Shown here: positions 5,797 through 6,263 of the stretch, piece after piece
How positions within the stretch are numbered: position 1 is the stretch's first letter
How the letters are laid out: each line of letters starts with the position of its first letter
Assembly: GCA_902478395.1 (NCBI GenBank)
Contig: CABSKZ010000176.1
Coordinates: forward strand, 1 to 6,263
Length of the DNA stretch: 6,263 nucleotides
Direction: 5' to 3'
From: an uncultured Eubacteriales bacterium
Lineage (GTDB): Bacteria; Bacillota; Clostridia; UBA1381; UBA9506
Translations under genes and position numbers: made by a program
The notes under the pieces: model-generated
What the model was told of the DNA's origin: nothing
Database searches by the model: none
Seen by the model: only the letters and a program-made list of their open reading frames with translations

Positions 5797-6263
5797 CTAC
5801 TTGATACCAATATCCTTCCGGTAATGCGCATCCGTAAAGCTGATTTTCCCGACACCGTCGTATGCCTTACGAATTGCACTGTCCAAATCCTGTGCTACCG
5901 CCGTAACACCGATTACACGGCCTCCCGAGGTAACAATTTTACTGTCCGACAGTTTTGTCCCTGCATGGAAAACCACAAGCCCGTCATCTTTTTCCGCTTC
6001 TTCCATGCCTGCTATTTCATAGCCAGTTTTGTAGTTTTTGGGATATCCGCCGGAAGCCATTACGACACAAACTGCCGCATTGTCCTTCCATTCGACTGGA
6101 ACCTCCGAAAGACGCTCATCAATCACCGCTTCGAAAATATCCAGCAGGTCCGATTTCAGCCGCGGTAATACTACCTGTGTTTCCGGGTCACCGAACCGCG
6201 CGTTGTATTCTATGACCTTAACGCCGCCTGCTGTGACAATCAGCCCGAAATACAGCACACCTT
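5797..6263 (-). CDS. purD: Phosphoribosylamine--glycine ligase (GAR synthetase), C-terminal part, cut by window edge
   Basis: This is the second step of de novo purine synthesis: ATP-dependent joining of glycine to 5-phosphoribosylamine. Only the last 154 full codons are in the window; the usual length is about 420, so the 5' two thirds lie beyond position 6263. The visible part begins in the ATP-grasp domain with GVLYFGL and the diagnostic EYNARFGDPETQ segment (18-29 of the fragment), whose Glu and Asn are the family's magnesium ligands. It continues into the GARS C-terminal domain (SGGYPKNYKTGYEI, VFHAGT, SGGRVIGVTA, and a final helix before YRKDIG). It ends at TAG 5797-5799, which overlaps no other gene. 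Nothing looks disrupted. Its promoter is outside the window. Confidence 0.97.
   Translation of the reverse strand, partial: GVLYFGLIVTAGGVKVIEYNARFGDPETQVVLPRLKSDLLDIFEAVIDERLSEVPVEWKDNAAVCVVMASGGYPKNYKTGYEIAGMEEAEKDDGLVVFHAGTKLSDSKIVTSGGRVIGVTAVAQDLDSAIRKAYDGVGKISFTDAHYRKDIGIK

Noticed and set aside
5737..6215. Plus-strand open frames antisense to purD and the amidohydrolase
   Set aside because: The minus strand encodes unmistakable PurD and amidohydrolase motifs; the plus-strand frames show no recognisable protein features or start signals.

Overview
The window looks like a chromosomal segment from a low-to-moderate-GC Gram-positive bacterium, most likely of the class Clostridia. The evidence is strong purine-rich Shine-Dalgarno sites, two TTG start codons, Sec signal peptides, and several exported proteins built on the copper-amine-oxidase N-terminal ('stalk', PF07833-type) module, which is common in Clostridia and Paenibacillus. 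The genus cannot be read from the sequence.

Layout, left to right. Positions 1-116 hold no gene I can support. An intrinsic terminator (117-153) closes a two-gene minus-strand unit. Its promoter-proximal gene is an exported HtrA-like serine protease with an N-terminal half stalk module and a C-terminal PDZ domain (2172-3314). The second gene is a 653-residue exported protein with a complete stalk module followed by about 480 residues that read as three diverged copies of one domain (161-2122). A 232-bp divergent intergenic region (3315-3547) carries a good extended -10 promoter in each direction. On the plus strand a third stalk-module gene (3548-4949) is broken: the module changes frame in the middle, at a place that also holds about 70 nt more than the intact neighbour. 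A bidirectional terminator hairpin (4958-4997) separates it from a second minus-strand unit, which comprises the 3' part of purD (5797 to the window end) and a TIM-barrel amidohydrolase 18 nt downstream (4996-5778).

Together, 161-4949 is a small envelope cluster: three divergently arranged exported proteins sharing one module, one of them a protease. A role in quality control or processing of surface proteins is a reasonable inference but is not shown. The purD-amidohydrolase side is housekeeping. I found no mobile element, CRISPR array, tRNA or rRNA, and no clear sign of a wholly new system. The points most worth following are the stalk cluster with its half-module protease and the interrupted third member.
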